Assembly (NCBI GenBank): GCA_030407315.1
Contig: JALQPE010002196.1
Coordinates: forward strand, 1-64,000
Reading direction: 5' to 3'
DNA: 64,000 nucleotides
Source of the DNA: Asparagopsis taxiformis
Taxonomy: Eukaryota > Rhodophyta > Florideophyceae > Bonnemaisoniales > Bonnemaisoniaceae
Below the pieces are notes generated by a model. That model did no database searches and was not told the origin of the DNA. It was given only the letters and a program-made list of their open reading frames with translations. A program made the position numbers and the translations under genes. Shown here in pieces: positions 19,778 through 29,947 of the stretch; positions within the stretch are counted from its first letter, which is position 1, and every line of letters starts with the position of its first letter.

Positions 19778-22777
19778 ATGGCCTACACACCCGAGGAGCA
19801 AGAAGCGGCGCGCCAAACCGTGAAATCCGCATTATGGGCGCGGTTCGCAGTCAACCACACCAAGAAAACCTGCGCCATATCTATTTTGGTCCCAATTCTG
19901 GCCGTTGCTATTATCATTGTTTCCAGAGTCTTCAGTCTCGATGATGCTGCCGCTGAAGCCTTTTTTGTCCGCAACGATATTGTAACACGTCTCACCGATG
20001 CTCGCACAGCTGTTCGCGACCAATTTCCTTTCGAGAGCGCCGGAATAGAGGATGGTGCCCCGAGAAGTGAACCCGACAGCTTTTTGGATCTTACCATTTT
20101 ATTTCGGGGTAGAGTCGCGTTGGATGGTGACCCTGCCTTGCTAAACGAGACCCAGGATGATGCTTTTGATGTGCTGACCAGGGAGAATCTCGCGCTGTTG
20201 AAGAAGGCTGAAGATCAACTAATTGGTGAGATGGATTATCCAACTTTTTGTCTCCTTGACCGCAACACCGATTGTGACGGAGAGCCTCTGAATTGTGCAC
20301 TACCGCAGTCAATTACCAATCATCCAATGTTGTATGGTATAGAAACCAATGGTAGACTGTGTGGTAGAAGACAAACTAGCGAGCCCGTCCCCCAGCAGCA
20401 ATTCGACCAATTCATGCAGGCTTTGATCCAGGACGACCCTTCCGGGGACGGCCAACGAGTTGATCCTAAATTCTCCATCTATCTCAGCAAGGATTTTTCC
20501 CCGTCCAATCTGCGCTCCTGGGTTGCGCGTTCCAATCTGCTCATGGGCTTCCCATTCGAGGGGTATACAAAAGACGATCAAGTCCGCACACAGATGGATG
20601 AGTTTGTAGATTGGAGCTTGGGCGCTGCACCCCGCGTGGAAGAGCTATCAAGCAGTCAAGTAGACATCTATATCACAGGCGGCCAATATAACGATGGCCA
20701 ATTTGGAGACATCGCTCTTAGGGATCTTTCATTCTCCGTCGCCGCAGTTATACTCGTCTTTGCAATTATTTGTCTACACACAGGCTCCATCCTTCTCGCC
20801 GGTTCGGCTATGCTTCAAATCTTCCTCGCATTCCCACTTGCATTCACGGCATACCATTTCGTCTTCCGTCAGCTCTACTTCTCCACCCTGCAAATTCTCG
20901 CTATCTTCCTCCTGCTCGGCATTGGCGCCGATGATGTCTTCGTCTTTACAGATGCCTGGAAGCAAGCAGCCGTCGTACTGGGTCCTGATTGTCCGCTCGA
21001 GACGCGCATGTCGTGGACGTACCGTCGTTCTGTGAAAGCAATGTTAGTCACGTCCCTCACAACATCTGCAGCATTCTTTGTCACAGGAACATCCCCAATT
21101 TTTCCAATCAGTACGCTAGGAATCTGGGTCGGTTTGCTTGTTCTTCTGCAATTCGGACTCGTGATTACTATATATCCTTGTGCAGTGGTAATGCAACATC
21201 GCTTTTGGAGGGTTCGTTCGTGGCGAACTTGCCTTCAGGAGGTTGATGAATCTCCGCAAATGCCATTTTGGCAACGCTGTGTACCACAGAAATGGCGTTC
21301 AAAATCTAGCACAAAGAATGAATATCGATTATTAGAACGCTTCTTCCGTGGACGCTGGCTCAATTTCATCTTGAAGGTCCGCTTCTTTGTTGTTGCCGTC
21401 ATTTTGGTTATAGTAGGTGTTTCCATCTATTTAGCGACTCTTCTTGAGCCACCGGCAGAGAATGAACTTTTTCTTCCGGAGAGTCATCCTATTCCAATTG
21501 CGTTCAGGCTTATACGAGATGCATTCCCGAGATCTGATTCCGATTTTCAGCTCAATGTGCGCATGTCATGGGGTTTCATTGACATTGATCGTTCAGGCAT
21601 TTCCCGGTTTGATACAGACGAATTAGGAAGTGCTGTGTTGGACAGTTCTTTCGATCTGAAGCCTGCTGCTTCGCAACAAGCCATTTTGGATGCTTGTACA
21701 CGTTTTGGAGGGAATGAGTCTCTTATCCTGCAATCTGCTACCGTTAACACAGTCGAATGCTGGATTACAGATTTCCGAACATGGAGAGAAGAAAACGATA
21801 TGGGAGATTTTGAGGATTACGCCACTGACCAAGCTCTTGTAGACGACCTCATCGCTTTCGGAACACAAGAAGTTGATGGCAGACAACCAAATCTACGCTA
21901 TTTGAGCGATCAGCATATCGGCTTCACATCAGATCGCTCCAGAGTTGTTTTCACCGAACTACGATTCGTGTCACCTGCGGCAGCGGAACTTCCATTCAAA
22001 ACCATGTTTCCAATTTACAGCGACTGGTTGGCGCTTCTGGAGGACTTCAACGCAGAAGCTCCAGATGGTGTAAACAAGGCGGTAGTGACGGGAGGGTTCT
22101 CATGGAATTTCATGATTTCGCAACGAACGCTTGTCCGTTCCATGTTCACTGGTATTGGTGTGATGATTGCGGTGGCGTTCGTGGCGCTCACTTTCTCGAC
22201 TTTCAACTGGCTTGTTGCTGCTCTTGCGACTCTTAGCATCGGTGGTATTGTTGCGATGATGCTGGGTCTCATTCAACTGTTAGGTTGGGAGCTAGGCGTC
22301 ACCGAAACAATCGGAATTGTCGTCAGTATTGGATTCAGCTTTGATGGGGTGGCTCACATCGCAACAGCATATGTCGAGTCGAAAAAGCGTAATAGGTTTG
22401 ATCGTACGCAAGATGCGTTGACTGATCTTGGCATTTCAATCTTTCTCGGTGCAATCACAACTCTATTAGCAGGCCTCATGCTTTTCCCAGCCATCATCAC
22501 GTTCTTTGTCAAGTTTGGAGGGTTCGTTGTAAGTACGATTAGTTTCAGTTTGATGTGGGCATTGCTCATCTTCCCAGCCGTCCTGTTGATAATTGGGCCA
22601 GTTGAGGACTTTGGCTCTCTATCGCCAATTTTCCGCAAGATTAATCCATTCAAACGACGGCAGAGTGAAACACCCATGAAAGAGCATTACACGACATTAG
22701 ATGAGGAACGGGGGGATGTCTCCTCAGCTGGACCATCCAACGTTGAAGGCGTGAAGCCAAATGTAACGCAGAAATAA
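19778..22777 (+). CDS. RND-superfamily membrane protein, Dispatched/Patched-like
   Basis: 999 residues from the ATG at 19,778; an earlier in-frame GTG at 19,763 is not used here as a eukaryotic start. The fold is two repeated halves, each a single membrane span, a large luminal domain and a five-span bundle. The first span is at about residues 32-50, and the first bundle (about 318-470) has the sterol-sensing-domain character. The transport motif in the first half is GIGADD (D385, D386), and in the second GFSFDGVAH (852-860, single acidic D856). Relatives move sterols or lipidated proteins using ion gradients (NPC1, Patched, Dispatched). The second-half motif is closer to Dispatched than to NPC1. 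It lacks an NPC1-type N-terminal Cys-rich sterol-binding domain. Ligand and compartment are unknown. Confidence 0.8.
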   Translation: MAYTPEEQEAARQTVKSALWARFAVNHTKKTCAISILVPILAVAIIIVSRVFSLDDAAAEAFFVRNDIVTRLTDARTAVRDQFPFESAGIEDGAPRSEPDSFLDLTILFRGRVALDGDPALLNETQDDAFDVLTRENLALLKKAEDQLIGEMDYPTFCLLDRNTDCDGEPLNCALPQSITNHPMLYGIETNGRLCGRRQTSEPVPQQQFDQFMQALIQDDPSGDGQRVDPKFSIYLSKDFSPSNLRSWVARSNLLMGFPFEGYTKDDQVRTQMDEFVDWSLGAAPRVEELSSSQVDIYITGGQYNDGQFGDIALRDLSFSVAAVILVFAIICLHTGSILLAGSAMLQIFLAFPLAFTAYHFVFRQLYFSTLQILAIFLLLGIGADDVFVFTDAWKQAAVVLGPDCPLETRMSWTYRRSVKAMLVTSLTTSAAFFVTGTSPIFPISTLGIWVGLLVLLQFGLVITIYPCAVVMQHRFWRVRSWRTCLQEVDESPQMPFWQRCVPQKWRSKSSTKNEYRLLERFFRGRWLNFILKVRFFVVAVILVIVGVSIYLATLLEPPAENELFLPESHPIPIAFRLIRDAFPRSDSDFQLNVRMSWGFIDIDRSGISRFDTDELGSAVLDSSFDLKPAASQQAILDACTRFGGNESLILQSATVNTVECWITDFRTWREENDMGDFEDYATDQALVDDLIAFGTQEVDGRQPNLRYLSDQHIGFTSDRSRVVFTELRFVSPAAAELPFKTMFPIYSDWLALLEDFNAEAPDGVNKAVVTGGFSWNFMISQRTLVRSMFTGIGVMIAVAFVALTFSTFNWLVAALATLSIGGIVAMMLGLIQLLGWELGVTETIGIVVSIGFSFDGVAHIATAYVESKKRNRFDRTQDALTDLGISIFLGAITTLLAGLMLFPAIITFFVKFGGFVVSTISFSLMWALLIFPAVLLIIGPVEDFGSLSPIFRKINPFKRRQSETPMKEHYTTLDEERGDVSSAGPSNVEGVKPNVTQK

Positions 22778-23268
22778 GAATATGATGTGTAGGAATAGAG
22801 TCGCATGCAGCGGTCGGGATGTATTTCAATAATGTTATGGTGAGCCTTGACTGATGTTGTCTTGTGCTAATGTCTTGGTTGTTACCTTGTTGTGCTGGGT
22901 AATTTGTTGGAATGAGATAGGTTGCTTGGTCATGAACAGAAATGTGTGAAAGTTTTGCCTTTGAAAGCTCAGCATCGACGGATAAGTATTAAAATTCCAC
23001 ATCGCACGATTGTCGTGGATATTACCGCCAATCCAATGAAGACTGCAGATGAGGGCTGGTTGGCGTTCAAGCGTAAAAACAGTAATTTTCTACTCGCACC
23101 AGAGCAGACTCAATTCGTTCAAAAATCCGCCTGGCGGGACCTGAAATCTCATCGCGCGGCCGGCTCGCTGTTCAGACAACCAGCAGACGTACAATCGGTG
23201 TGTCAACGCACGCGCCCGTGCTCGCTCTGAACCTACGGATGAGTGTCGTCTACTTCTCATGAATTGCG
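22778..23268. other. Intergenic region, 0.49 kb
   Basis: Contains the 3' end of the RND gene and the leader of the helicase gene. Nothing else was recognised. Confidence 0.4.
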
Positions 23269-25134
23269 ATGAAACGGGCCCGTCGGGCGCTGACGATGTT
23301 CGGCGGTGGGTCAGAATCTGATAGCTCTGCTGATGACGGCCGTCGCAAACATTTGCGTCCAATTGCGCAACACTACAATAGCGGCTCGGACAGCGACGGT
23401 GATAAGTTGCAACCCAAACGTTCCGTACCGCCCTCCAAACCTGAGGAGGACCCATTGGAAGCTTTCATGACCAACCTAAACAATGAACAGCCGGCTATTG
23501 CCAAAACGTGTGCAAAGGAAATTCGAAATACGGCTGATAGTGAAAGTGAAAACGATGCCTTCCGCCCCATACATGCGGGAAAAAGCGCTCATGAACATGT
23601 TGAATTAGAGCATAGTGATCCAACTTCTATTGAAGAGCGTATGGCAGAGAGACCAACGCGTGATCTTATTTTACAACCTACCGATCATTCAACCAAGAAC
23701 TACAGCCCCATAATGTCTTGCGATTATATTCCGCTTCCTCGCCTGAATAATTTAACAAAGGAAGGGAGGAATGCGCGGCTCGACGCAATTGGAGCTTCTG
23801 TGCGAGCCGGTGACAACATTTCGCCAATAGACTATTTTCAAGATCTTGCATTGACGCTTCCAAAGAGTTTATTAGGTGCCATTCTGACTGATTTCAAGCA
23901 ACCAACCCCTGTGCAGAAGATAGCGATTCCTGCAGCACTCCATGGGTGCGACATTATTGCAGTTGCAAAGACAGGTAGTGGCAAGACTGCTGCGTACACG
24001 ATTCCGGTGTTGAAGCACATATCCGTTCAGGCTCCCAGCAAGAGCTCGGGTGGCAAGGGTCCAACCGCGTTAATTGTTGCGCCTACGCGAGAACTAGCTA
24101 CTCAGATCAGTGGGGTCGTACAGAGATTTGCGGAAACGATCAACCTATGCGTGCTCTGCGTTGTTGGTGGTCATGCCAAATACGAGCAATTTAAACGATT
24201 GCGGGATAGCGGAGCTGAGGTCGTCATTTGCACTCCAGGTCGGCTGATTGATATGATCAAAATGAAGGCGTGTAGCTTTGGAAGATGTTCGCTGGTTGTG
24301 CTAGACGAGGCTGACAGAATGTTTGATATGGGATTTGGTCAACAAGTCGATTCATTGCTTTCTCAAATTCGACCCGACGCTCAAAAGCTGCTCTTTTCCG
24401 CCACTTTCCCGAAACGCGTCGAATCTCTCGCTAAGAAGTATCTGTCTAAACCTGTTCGTATCGTCATTAGCCATACGACAAACAACGCATCCAAGGCTGG
24501 TGAGGATGGAAAACAAGGTATAGGTAACCAGCTGTCAGCGTCAGGGCAACCCACACCTATGGTTAGCGAAAGCATATCAGAATCTTATGTTATTGTCAGC
24601 AGCGAGCAAGAGAGGACGACGTGGCTTATCGACAAACTTGGTGCCTTTATAAAAGAAGGTTTGGTGATAGTTTTTTGTCAGACCCGTGGTGGTGCAGCTG
24701 CGCTTGCAAATCAGATTCGTGCTGCAGGCATCCCGGCTGTCTGTGTGCATGGTGAGACAGACCATGCAGATCGGGAAGGTCTCTTGAAAATGTTCCGTTC
24801 TGGTGAGCTCCCTTTGATGATTACAACTGATATGTCAGCTCGCGGTCTGGATATTCCGGGAATCAAGAACGTCGTAAACTACGAATGTGCCAAATCATGG
24901 GAATGGCACGTTCACAGGGTAGGAAGGACGGGTAGAGCTTCCGAGGCCGGTAATGCTCATACGCTAATTTGCAAAACGAGTCGTGGTGACCTGTCATTCG
25001 TTAGTGAGGCATTAATCGCTTTTCGAAAGGCGCGCGTTCCACCTCCAGCTCCGCTGATTGAGCTCGCACCCATGGCAGGTGCAGGAGATAGGGGTTCTGG
25101 TGGGAGGGGAAGAAGGCGAAACCATCGGTTTTGA
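23269..25134 (+). CDS. DDX42: DEAD-box RNA helicase, DDX42-like
   Basis: 621 residues from an ATG. ATP-dependent RNA helicase core with AKTGSGKT (K239), PTRELA, TPGRL, DEAD (346-349), SAT, ARGLDI and HRVGRTGR (549-556). The acidic/Ser-rich N-terminus contains DPLEAFM, a short motif characteristic of DDX42/Prp5-group helicases. In animals DDX42 binds SF3b of the U2 snRNP, so a nuclear splicing role is likely even though introns are rare here. The C-terminus is a short Arg/Gly tail, far shorter than in animal DDX42. The gene converges on the glycosyltransferase at 25,252 with 117 bp between stops. Prp5 itself is the main alternative. Confidence 0.85.
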   Translation: MKRARRALTMFGGGSESDSSADDGRRKHLRPIAQHYNSGSDSDGDKLQPKRSVPPSKPEEDPLEAFMTNLNNEQPAIAKTCAKEIRNTADSESENDAFRPIHAGKSAHEHVELEHSDPTSIEERMAERPTRDLILQPTDHSTKNYSPIMSCDYIPLPRLNNLTKEGRNARLDAIGASVRAGDNISPIDYFQDLALTLPKSLLGAILTDFKQPTPVQKIAIPAALHGCDIIAVAKTGSGKTAAYTIPVLKHISVQAPSKSSGGKGPTALIVAPTRELATQISGVVQRFAETINLCVLCVVGGHAKYEQFKRLRDSGAEVVICTPGRLIDMIKMKACSFGRCSLVVLDEADRMFDMGFGQQVDSLLSQIRPDAQKLLFSATFPKRVESLAKKYLSKPVRIVISHTTNNASKAGEDGKQGIGNQLSASGQPTPMVSESISESYVIVSSEQERTTWLIDKLGAFIKEGLVIVFCQTRGGAAALANQIRAAGIPAVCVHGETDHADREGLLKMFRSGELPLMITTDMSARGLDIPGIKNVVNYECAKSWEWHVHRVGRTGRASEAGNAHTLICKTSRGDLSFVSEALIAFRKARVPPPAPLIELAPMAGAGDRGSGGRGRRRNHRF

Positions 25135-25251
25135 CAGGTTAAACGTTGACTGCCACACTAAAGTTCTAGATACAGTGATTGTACAGGTTTTGCAAATGAA
25201 ATGTGGCGTCATTACGACAACTATGAATCCTTGCGCACACTTTTTTGAATA

Positions 25252-26385
25252 CTATGACAGTGTTCGTCTTACTTTGATATCTGTAGCGCCTGGAACATCA
25301 AACCGGTCTTTCCAATCCTTGATTTTCGGGTTGCGGTATTCGAGTTGACGGTACCTATTCGGATACGAGAATGCCCCCAGCGGCTCGGGTAGCTTCAAGC
25401 GACGGTTGTCCTGAGGATTACAGTCTCTGTTTGGCTCTTCCTCAGGACTACGCATGACACATGTACCCGAAAAGTAGTTGAGCAAATATTGGGTATCAAA
25501 GAAAGCGCGGATTTTGTCAACGTCATCAACCCGAGAGAGTACGTCAAACTGCCGTGCGATATCCCCGATACCCGATGGTGTTGCTTCATACAGCTTTCCA
25601 GCAAAGTGAACGATGAAGTCTCCCGGCCGATACTCTTCAGTGTACACATTTATGAGATGTTTGGGCACATTCTTAACATGCTTCTGCACCTCTTTGTCCT
25701 TTGTGAAAAAGTCGTTGAACGCCGATTGGTCCAAGGCAAGAGCTTTATCGAAACGACGTGCCGAGTATACGCGTTCCAAGAACCGGATATTCCAAGGAGA
25801 GCATCTGAAAAGCATAACACCAGCATTAAGCATGAACCAATCATGACTTACAATGATATCATACGCATCATCCACAACTTCTAGTAAGCTCCTTGTCTGA
25901 TTCACAATAAGGGCGTCAGCATCAGACCAAAGCAGCCAATAGTCTTCGCGACCAACGCATGCTGACTGAGCAAGTTTGATCTTTCCAAACGTGGGCGCAC
26001 GCTTGTCCAGTACGAAATCTGACGTTTTGGTGAAACATTCCTCGCCCCGTTTCACGGCACCCTTCTCCTCACACTTTGCTTTCTTCCAGAGACCTGTTGT
26101 CTCATGGGGCGTGTGAACGGCAATTTCAAAGTTGTGACGCGCGGCGTATCGACGTTTATTGCGTAACGTCACCTCTGAGAGTTCATTGAAGAACCACACG
26201 TTGTCTACCATATGCAGCAATGCGATTTTAGCGGGTGATTTCTCGACATCTTTGTCGGCATTGGATAGGCGCCCTACTTTGCTGAGATCGCGCTGTGAGA
26301 GCGCCGGATCTGCAAAATAGATCACGCATACCAGAACTGTGAGTAGCGCGCATTGAAGCAGGCTAGCAGTGTTCACAGTTTGCAT
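25252..26385 (-). CDS. Golgi-type glycosyltransferase, GT34 family (GMA12/MNN10-like)
   Basis: 377 residues from an ATG. Residues 8-27 form a signal anchor after a very short cytoplasmic tail, giving type II topology typical of Golgi transferases. The lumenal part contains KIALLHMVDN, then RNKRRYAARHNFE, and the metal-binding DAD at 155-157 (WSDADALIV). This is followed by NAGVMLFRCSPW and LDQSAFND, the usual order in GT34 alpha-mannosyl/galactosyl/xylosyl-transferases. The donor sugar cannot be told from sequence. It transcribes towards the helicase gene and shares orientation with the ATP12 gene upstream. Confidence 0.8.
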   Translation of the reverse strand: MQTVNTASLLQCALLTVLVCVIYFADPALSQRDLSKVGRLSNADKDVEKSPAKIALLHMVDNVWFFNELSEVTLRNKRRYAARHNFEIAVHTPHETTGLWKKAKCEEKGAVKRGEECFTKTSDFVLDKRAPTFGKIKLAQSACVGREDYWLLWSDADALIVNQTRSLLEVVDDAYDIIVSHDWFMLNAGVMLFRCSPWNIRFLERVYSARRFDKALALDQSAFNDFFTKDKEVQKHVKNVPKHLINVYTEEYRPGDFIVHFAGKLYEATPSGIGDIARQFDVLSRVDDVDKIRAFFDTQYLLNYFSGTCVMRSPEEEPNRDCNPQDNRRLKLPEPLGAFSYPNRYRQLEYRNPKIKDWKDRFDVPGATDIKVRRTLS

Positions 26386-26706
26386 GTTGACACCAGATAA
26401 GCCGTGTTCTATGCGCGGGGTTAAACAATTGGAGACAGTCGAGGAACCGGAACAGTTATCGTGAGACCGATCTGTCGAAGATGACCAATTCGTAGAGTAA
26501 TCAATGGGATGCCCATGTTGCAGTTACATTATAATTCAATCAGCATCGAATAACCGCTGACCAATCGCTGCAGCGACCCAAAAATATACAAAAGTAACGT
26601 ATACACGTTTCCTTTGCAATTGTCGTCAATGACGTAACATGCTTCACCCGACCTCGTGAGCGTCAACCTGCCGTCTCTTCCGTCGTCTTTACCACCGCCA
26701 ACACAG
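26386..26706. other. Intergenic region, 0.32 kb
   Basis: Lies between two minus-strand genes and presumably carries the GT34 promoter. No motif was recognised. Confidence 0.4.
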
Positions 26707-27609
26707 CTACCGCGTCTGACTATTCCGTAAACCCAAAAAAAGCTCTCTATCCAACTGCACAAATCTGAAAACAGTATCCGCGGCCGCAAGTCTTACGAGA
26801 ATGTCCGCATCATCCATATCATGCCCGCCCTCAACAACGCCCCACACATTGGCCTGCCATTGTTCCTCCGACCTTGCGGCTGCCACAGCCTGTTTCGCAT
26901 CAATAGCAGCGTCATGAAGCGCCACAGCGATCGCGAGACTCTTAGCACTCGAGGTCGCACTATCCAACGCCGCCAATGAATAATCATCCAATTGCTCCAC
27001 AAAGTCTGTCAAACAGCTCACAACAGTCTCTGTCTGCGGCGCCTCCAATGCACCTCTAGTTACGTTGAGTTTCAATCCCCTTGATTCCAAATGCTGCACA
27101 ACGGGCGCATAGAGCATGTCCTGCTTCTCCACCAATTCGCTGGGGTATGCCGGCCGGATGCAAACAGTGTCCGTGTCGAGGTACTTCAAGGCGGATGCGC
27201 AAATTCTGTCGCGAAATTCCGGCACGATGTCCTTGGCGGTGCCGACGAGGGTGGTGAGCGGCATAGAACTCGGACGAATTCGCTCGGTTTGCGCGTCCCA
27301 TTCCGCCGCCAGAGCAATGGACAGTCGCTCGGACGGCGTGGATAATATCGTCCGACGCGGCGTGCGCACTCGCTTACCATCCACTGTTACCGCGAATGAT
27401 CCATCCTCCTCGCGCTTCACGTCCACGTCTTTGTAAAATCGACGAGGTCCCAGACCCGATAGATCGGTTTGACGCCCACTACCTGGTGCTACCTCACCGC
27501 CTGTTCTGTTCGATATGCGACGGACTTGGCTCAAAAGACGGTTCAGCTGGCGCATCTGAATCGTCATTCTGCTGGCCATGTAATTTGTGGATCGCACAAT
27601 GATCGCCAT
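26707..27609 (-). CDS. ATPAF2: Mitochondrial ATP synthase assembly chaperone ATP12
   Basis: 300 residues from the ATG at 27,609; a second ATG at residue 11 is also possible. ATP12 binds the F1 alpha subunit during assembly of ATP synthase in the mitochondrial matrix. The N-terminal 40 residues are rich in Arg, Ser, Asn and Met without acids, a good presequence. The conserved core begins RRFYKDVDV, followed by VTVDGKRVRTP, AEWDAQ, IRPSSMPLT and a Tyr-Leu-Asp-Thr-Asp segment. The C-terminal helical part ends near SEEQWQ and WGVVEGGHDMDD. Length fits the family. It is divergent from the gene at 27,851, with a shared 240-bp upstream region. Confidence 0.88.
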   Translation of the reverse strand: MAIIVRSTNYMASRMTIQMRQLNRLLSQVRRISNRTGGEVAPGSGRQTDLSGLGPRRFYKDVDVKREEDGSFAVTVDGKRVRTPRRTILSTPSERLSIALAAEWDAQTERIRPSSMPLTTLVGTAKDIVPEFRDRICASALKYLDTDTVCIRPAYPSELVEKQDMLYAPVVQHLESRGLKLNVTRGALEAPQTETVVSCLTDFVEQLDDYSLAALDSATSSAKSLAIAVALHDAAIDAKQAVAAARSEEQWQANVWGVVEGGHDMDDADILVRLAAADTVFRFVQLDRELFLGLRNSQTR

Positions 27610-27850
27610 CGTATTGCGGGATCTGTACTCCGCTAAAATCAGTTATGCTCACACGTGTATATCCAAATGTCACATTTTATTTGAGGTTGGTAACATTTAG
27701 TTACATTAGAAGCCGCATCGAGATGACCAGGGCAACGATGAAGTCCTATTCGTCTGGTATTGTTTCCAAACTCGCTCAGACAGAACTGTGCAATCCAAAG
27801 AAAGATTAGGATATCGTTATTCTCGGGCTTATGTTCATGATTTCTCATTC

Positions 27851-29947
27851 ATGGATTTTGTACGTGTCACACATAGTTTTCTCTACCTGCTGTCCCGCTT
27901 GCTGCTGCTTCTACACTTCCTTCTCCCACAGACATGGAACCTCTTCCACCTCACCCTCCGTACAATACTCTTCGTACTCTGTCTGCAACAAGCATTCCAT
28001 GTGATGCTGCGCCTTCTATTGCATAATGAGAGTAACATCTATTACCGCCATCAAACAAATCGTATCAAATTCAGCAATGGGATCTTCGGCAAGCTCTTGG
28101 CTGCTGTCCTCGCTTACTGGATTAACATTCGTGATGAGCCCGCGCCGATCAACCTGCTTCATTGGTTTGATATTGCGTTGCAACACGCACTCTTCACAGA
28201 GGGCTTCAAGATGCTCGGTGCCTCGAGAGGCACTCTTCGCTATACCTGGAATTCTCACCGCTTTGTACTACTGGTCGAAATGGACGACATCGGAGCTTAC
28301 CAAAAGCAAATCATTCAGCTTCGTAAATGGATTACTAGACAGCTTCTCCGCATCCTACAGCCAGCAGAGGGTACGATGTCCTATTTTGTCATCTCCATTT
28401 GGGACACAGCACCGTCTAATATTGTGTGGCTAGTGATGCTCACGCAGCCCCGTGAGACGTATGCCTGTCTCGCACGCGATGCTCGTGAGCGCGCGTTATC
28501 CCAGCACAGCAACTTGACTTTTAAACAGCGGAAATGGAACCGAATCAACAACCAGCCCAATACGAACGCTATTATGTTTGGTGTCGATATGACTGCTAAC
28601 TTCCGGTGTGGTACGTCTCGTGCTATATCTGTTGCAGACGAAGCTGACATAGCGACCTTCCTCGATCAGGTTTATGATACCCCTGAGAGTGCTGCAGCCC
28701 GCATTGACGAACTGATTGACCAAGATGCAGTTTTCGTGCTCTCGTATCGTCATCTGCGTGATCAGCGCAAGGAAAAGCTCGCAATTGGTCTGGCACTACA
28801 AGTGGCGAGGCTCATGGCAAATAAACGAGAAAAGACAACTTTCCGGGTTTGGTGCGACAAATTACTGCGTGCCTCGCCTTATCGTTCACTCGATCGCTGG
28901 GCAGAACATGGACTACTTATGTATGCCTTCTACGTCGTGATTGCTGTTCGTCAGCTTTCAGAAGACGAGACCAGTCGTATGTGGCTCCTGGCAGAGGAAC
29001 GCCTCGGGTATGGCTCGGAGGGGTTAGTGAAAGTGGCATATGAAGATGGTGAAATCAAATGGCATCGAACACAGTCAATTGGGCCAGAGAATTCCATCCG
29101 AGTGTATTTTCGGTTTCTCGTGACGGGGGAGGCAATGGACGAACGGACCTTTCATGAGGAAGATAGAAGAAACTTTCAACGGCTGGCTGAAGCGTTTGGG
29201 ATGATAGATGACGAGATGGAGATGCTGAACGGATTACGTTTCTTGACAGTAGCACGACCAAGGGATCTGTTAAGTGATACTCTCTGGTGGAGGCAAGTAA
29301 TTAACACTGAGAGCTATGCGGGTCTTCGGCCGCATGCATATGAACGACAACATACCTATGACGCGGGGTCATGTGGGCGGTTTGATAGTTATAAGGAGTG
29401 GTTTCGTGAGGTAAAGGATGATCCTTTTCTCCAATATATATCAAACAACAAGTTGGATAAGATACCGCCAATGGAAATTTGGCAACTGGGTAATGACGTG
29501 GGCATACATGCCATCATTCTCATCTACAGAGATAATTCCGGCATCTTGGAACGCACCGCAGTGATGTTGATGAAGGTTGTAGATCGAAATGGAATATTCC
29601 TGGTTTTGGATACAAGTCGGGTGAAGATTCAGTATGAAGAACCACCCTTGAGCGAAGACATCGTGGATGCGGTTTTGTCCGCAGAATTCCCAGAGGGTTA
29701 TCATGCGAACCAATCGCGCAGCCCTTATATCACGCTAATTGCGACACCGTGCAGTTGTGATATGGAGGTGTATAATACATCTATGCAAACATTGGTATGT
29801 AGGAGAAATGAAGATGGCGAACACACTGGACAAAGGCTAAACAGAATCCCAATTTCGAGCAGTAACATAGCGGAGACTTGCGGTCACTTTTGTCACCGAA
29901 TTACTAAACAAGTCCCAAACAGAAACGTTGTGGGCTCGTTCATGTAG
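27851..29947 (+). CDS. Unrecognised protein with hydrophobic N-terminus
   Basis: 698 residues from the ATG at 27,851; 28,004 is the next ATG. I do not recognise the family. The first about 60 residues hold two hydrophobic stretches separated by a short polar loop (FLYLLSRLLLLLHFLLP and ILFVLCLQQAFHVML), so a membrane hairpin or signal anchor is plausible. The rest is soluble-looking and acidic, with regular alpha/beta character and no known motif. The C-terminus carries several cysteines (TPCSCD, LVC, CGHFCHR) that could bind metal. The coding region is open with no frameshift and reads as a real gene. It is more AT-rich than its neighbours. It is divergent from ATP12. Confidence 0.6.
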   Translation: MDFVRVTHSFLYLLSRLLLLLHFLLPQTWNLFHLTLRTILFVLCLQQAFHVMLRLLLHNESNIYYRHQTNRIKFSNGIFGKLLAAVLAYWINIRDEPAPINLLHWFDIALQHALFTEGFKMLGASRGTLRYTWNSHRFVLLVEMDDIGAYQKQIIQLRKWITRQLLRILQPAEGTMSYFVISIWDTAPSNIVWLVMLTQPRETYACLARDARERALSQHSNLTFKQRKWNRINNQPNTNAIMFGVDMTANFRCGTSRAISVADEADIATFLDQVYDTPESAAARIDELIDQDAVFVLSYRHLRDQRKEKLAIGLALQVARLMANKREKTTFRVWCDKLLRASPYRSLDRWAEHGLLMYAFYVVIAVRQLSEDETSRMWLLAEERLGYGSEGLVKVAYEDGEIKWHRTQSIGPENSIRVYFRFLVTGEAMDERTFHEEDRRNFQRLAEAFGMIDDEMEMLNGLRFLTVARPRDLLSDTLWWRQVINTESYAGLRPHAYERQHTYDAGSCGRFDSYKEWFREVKDDPFLQYISNNKLDKIPPMEIWQLGNDVGIHAIILIYRDNSGILERTAVMLMKVVDRNGIFLVLDTSRVKIQYEEPPLSEDIVDAVLSAEFPEGYHANQSRSPYITLIATPCSCDMEVYNTSMQTLVCRRNEDGEHTGQRLNRIPISSSNIAETCGHFCHRITKQVPNRNVVGSFM

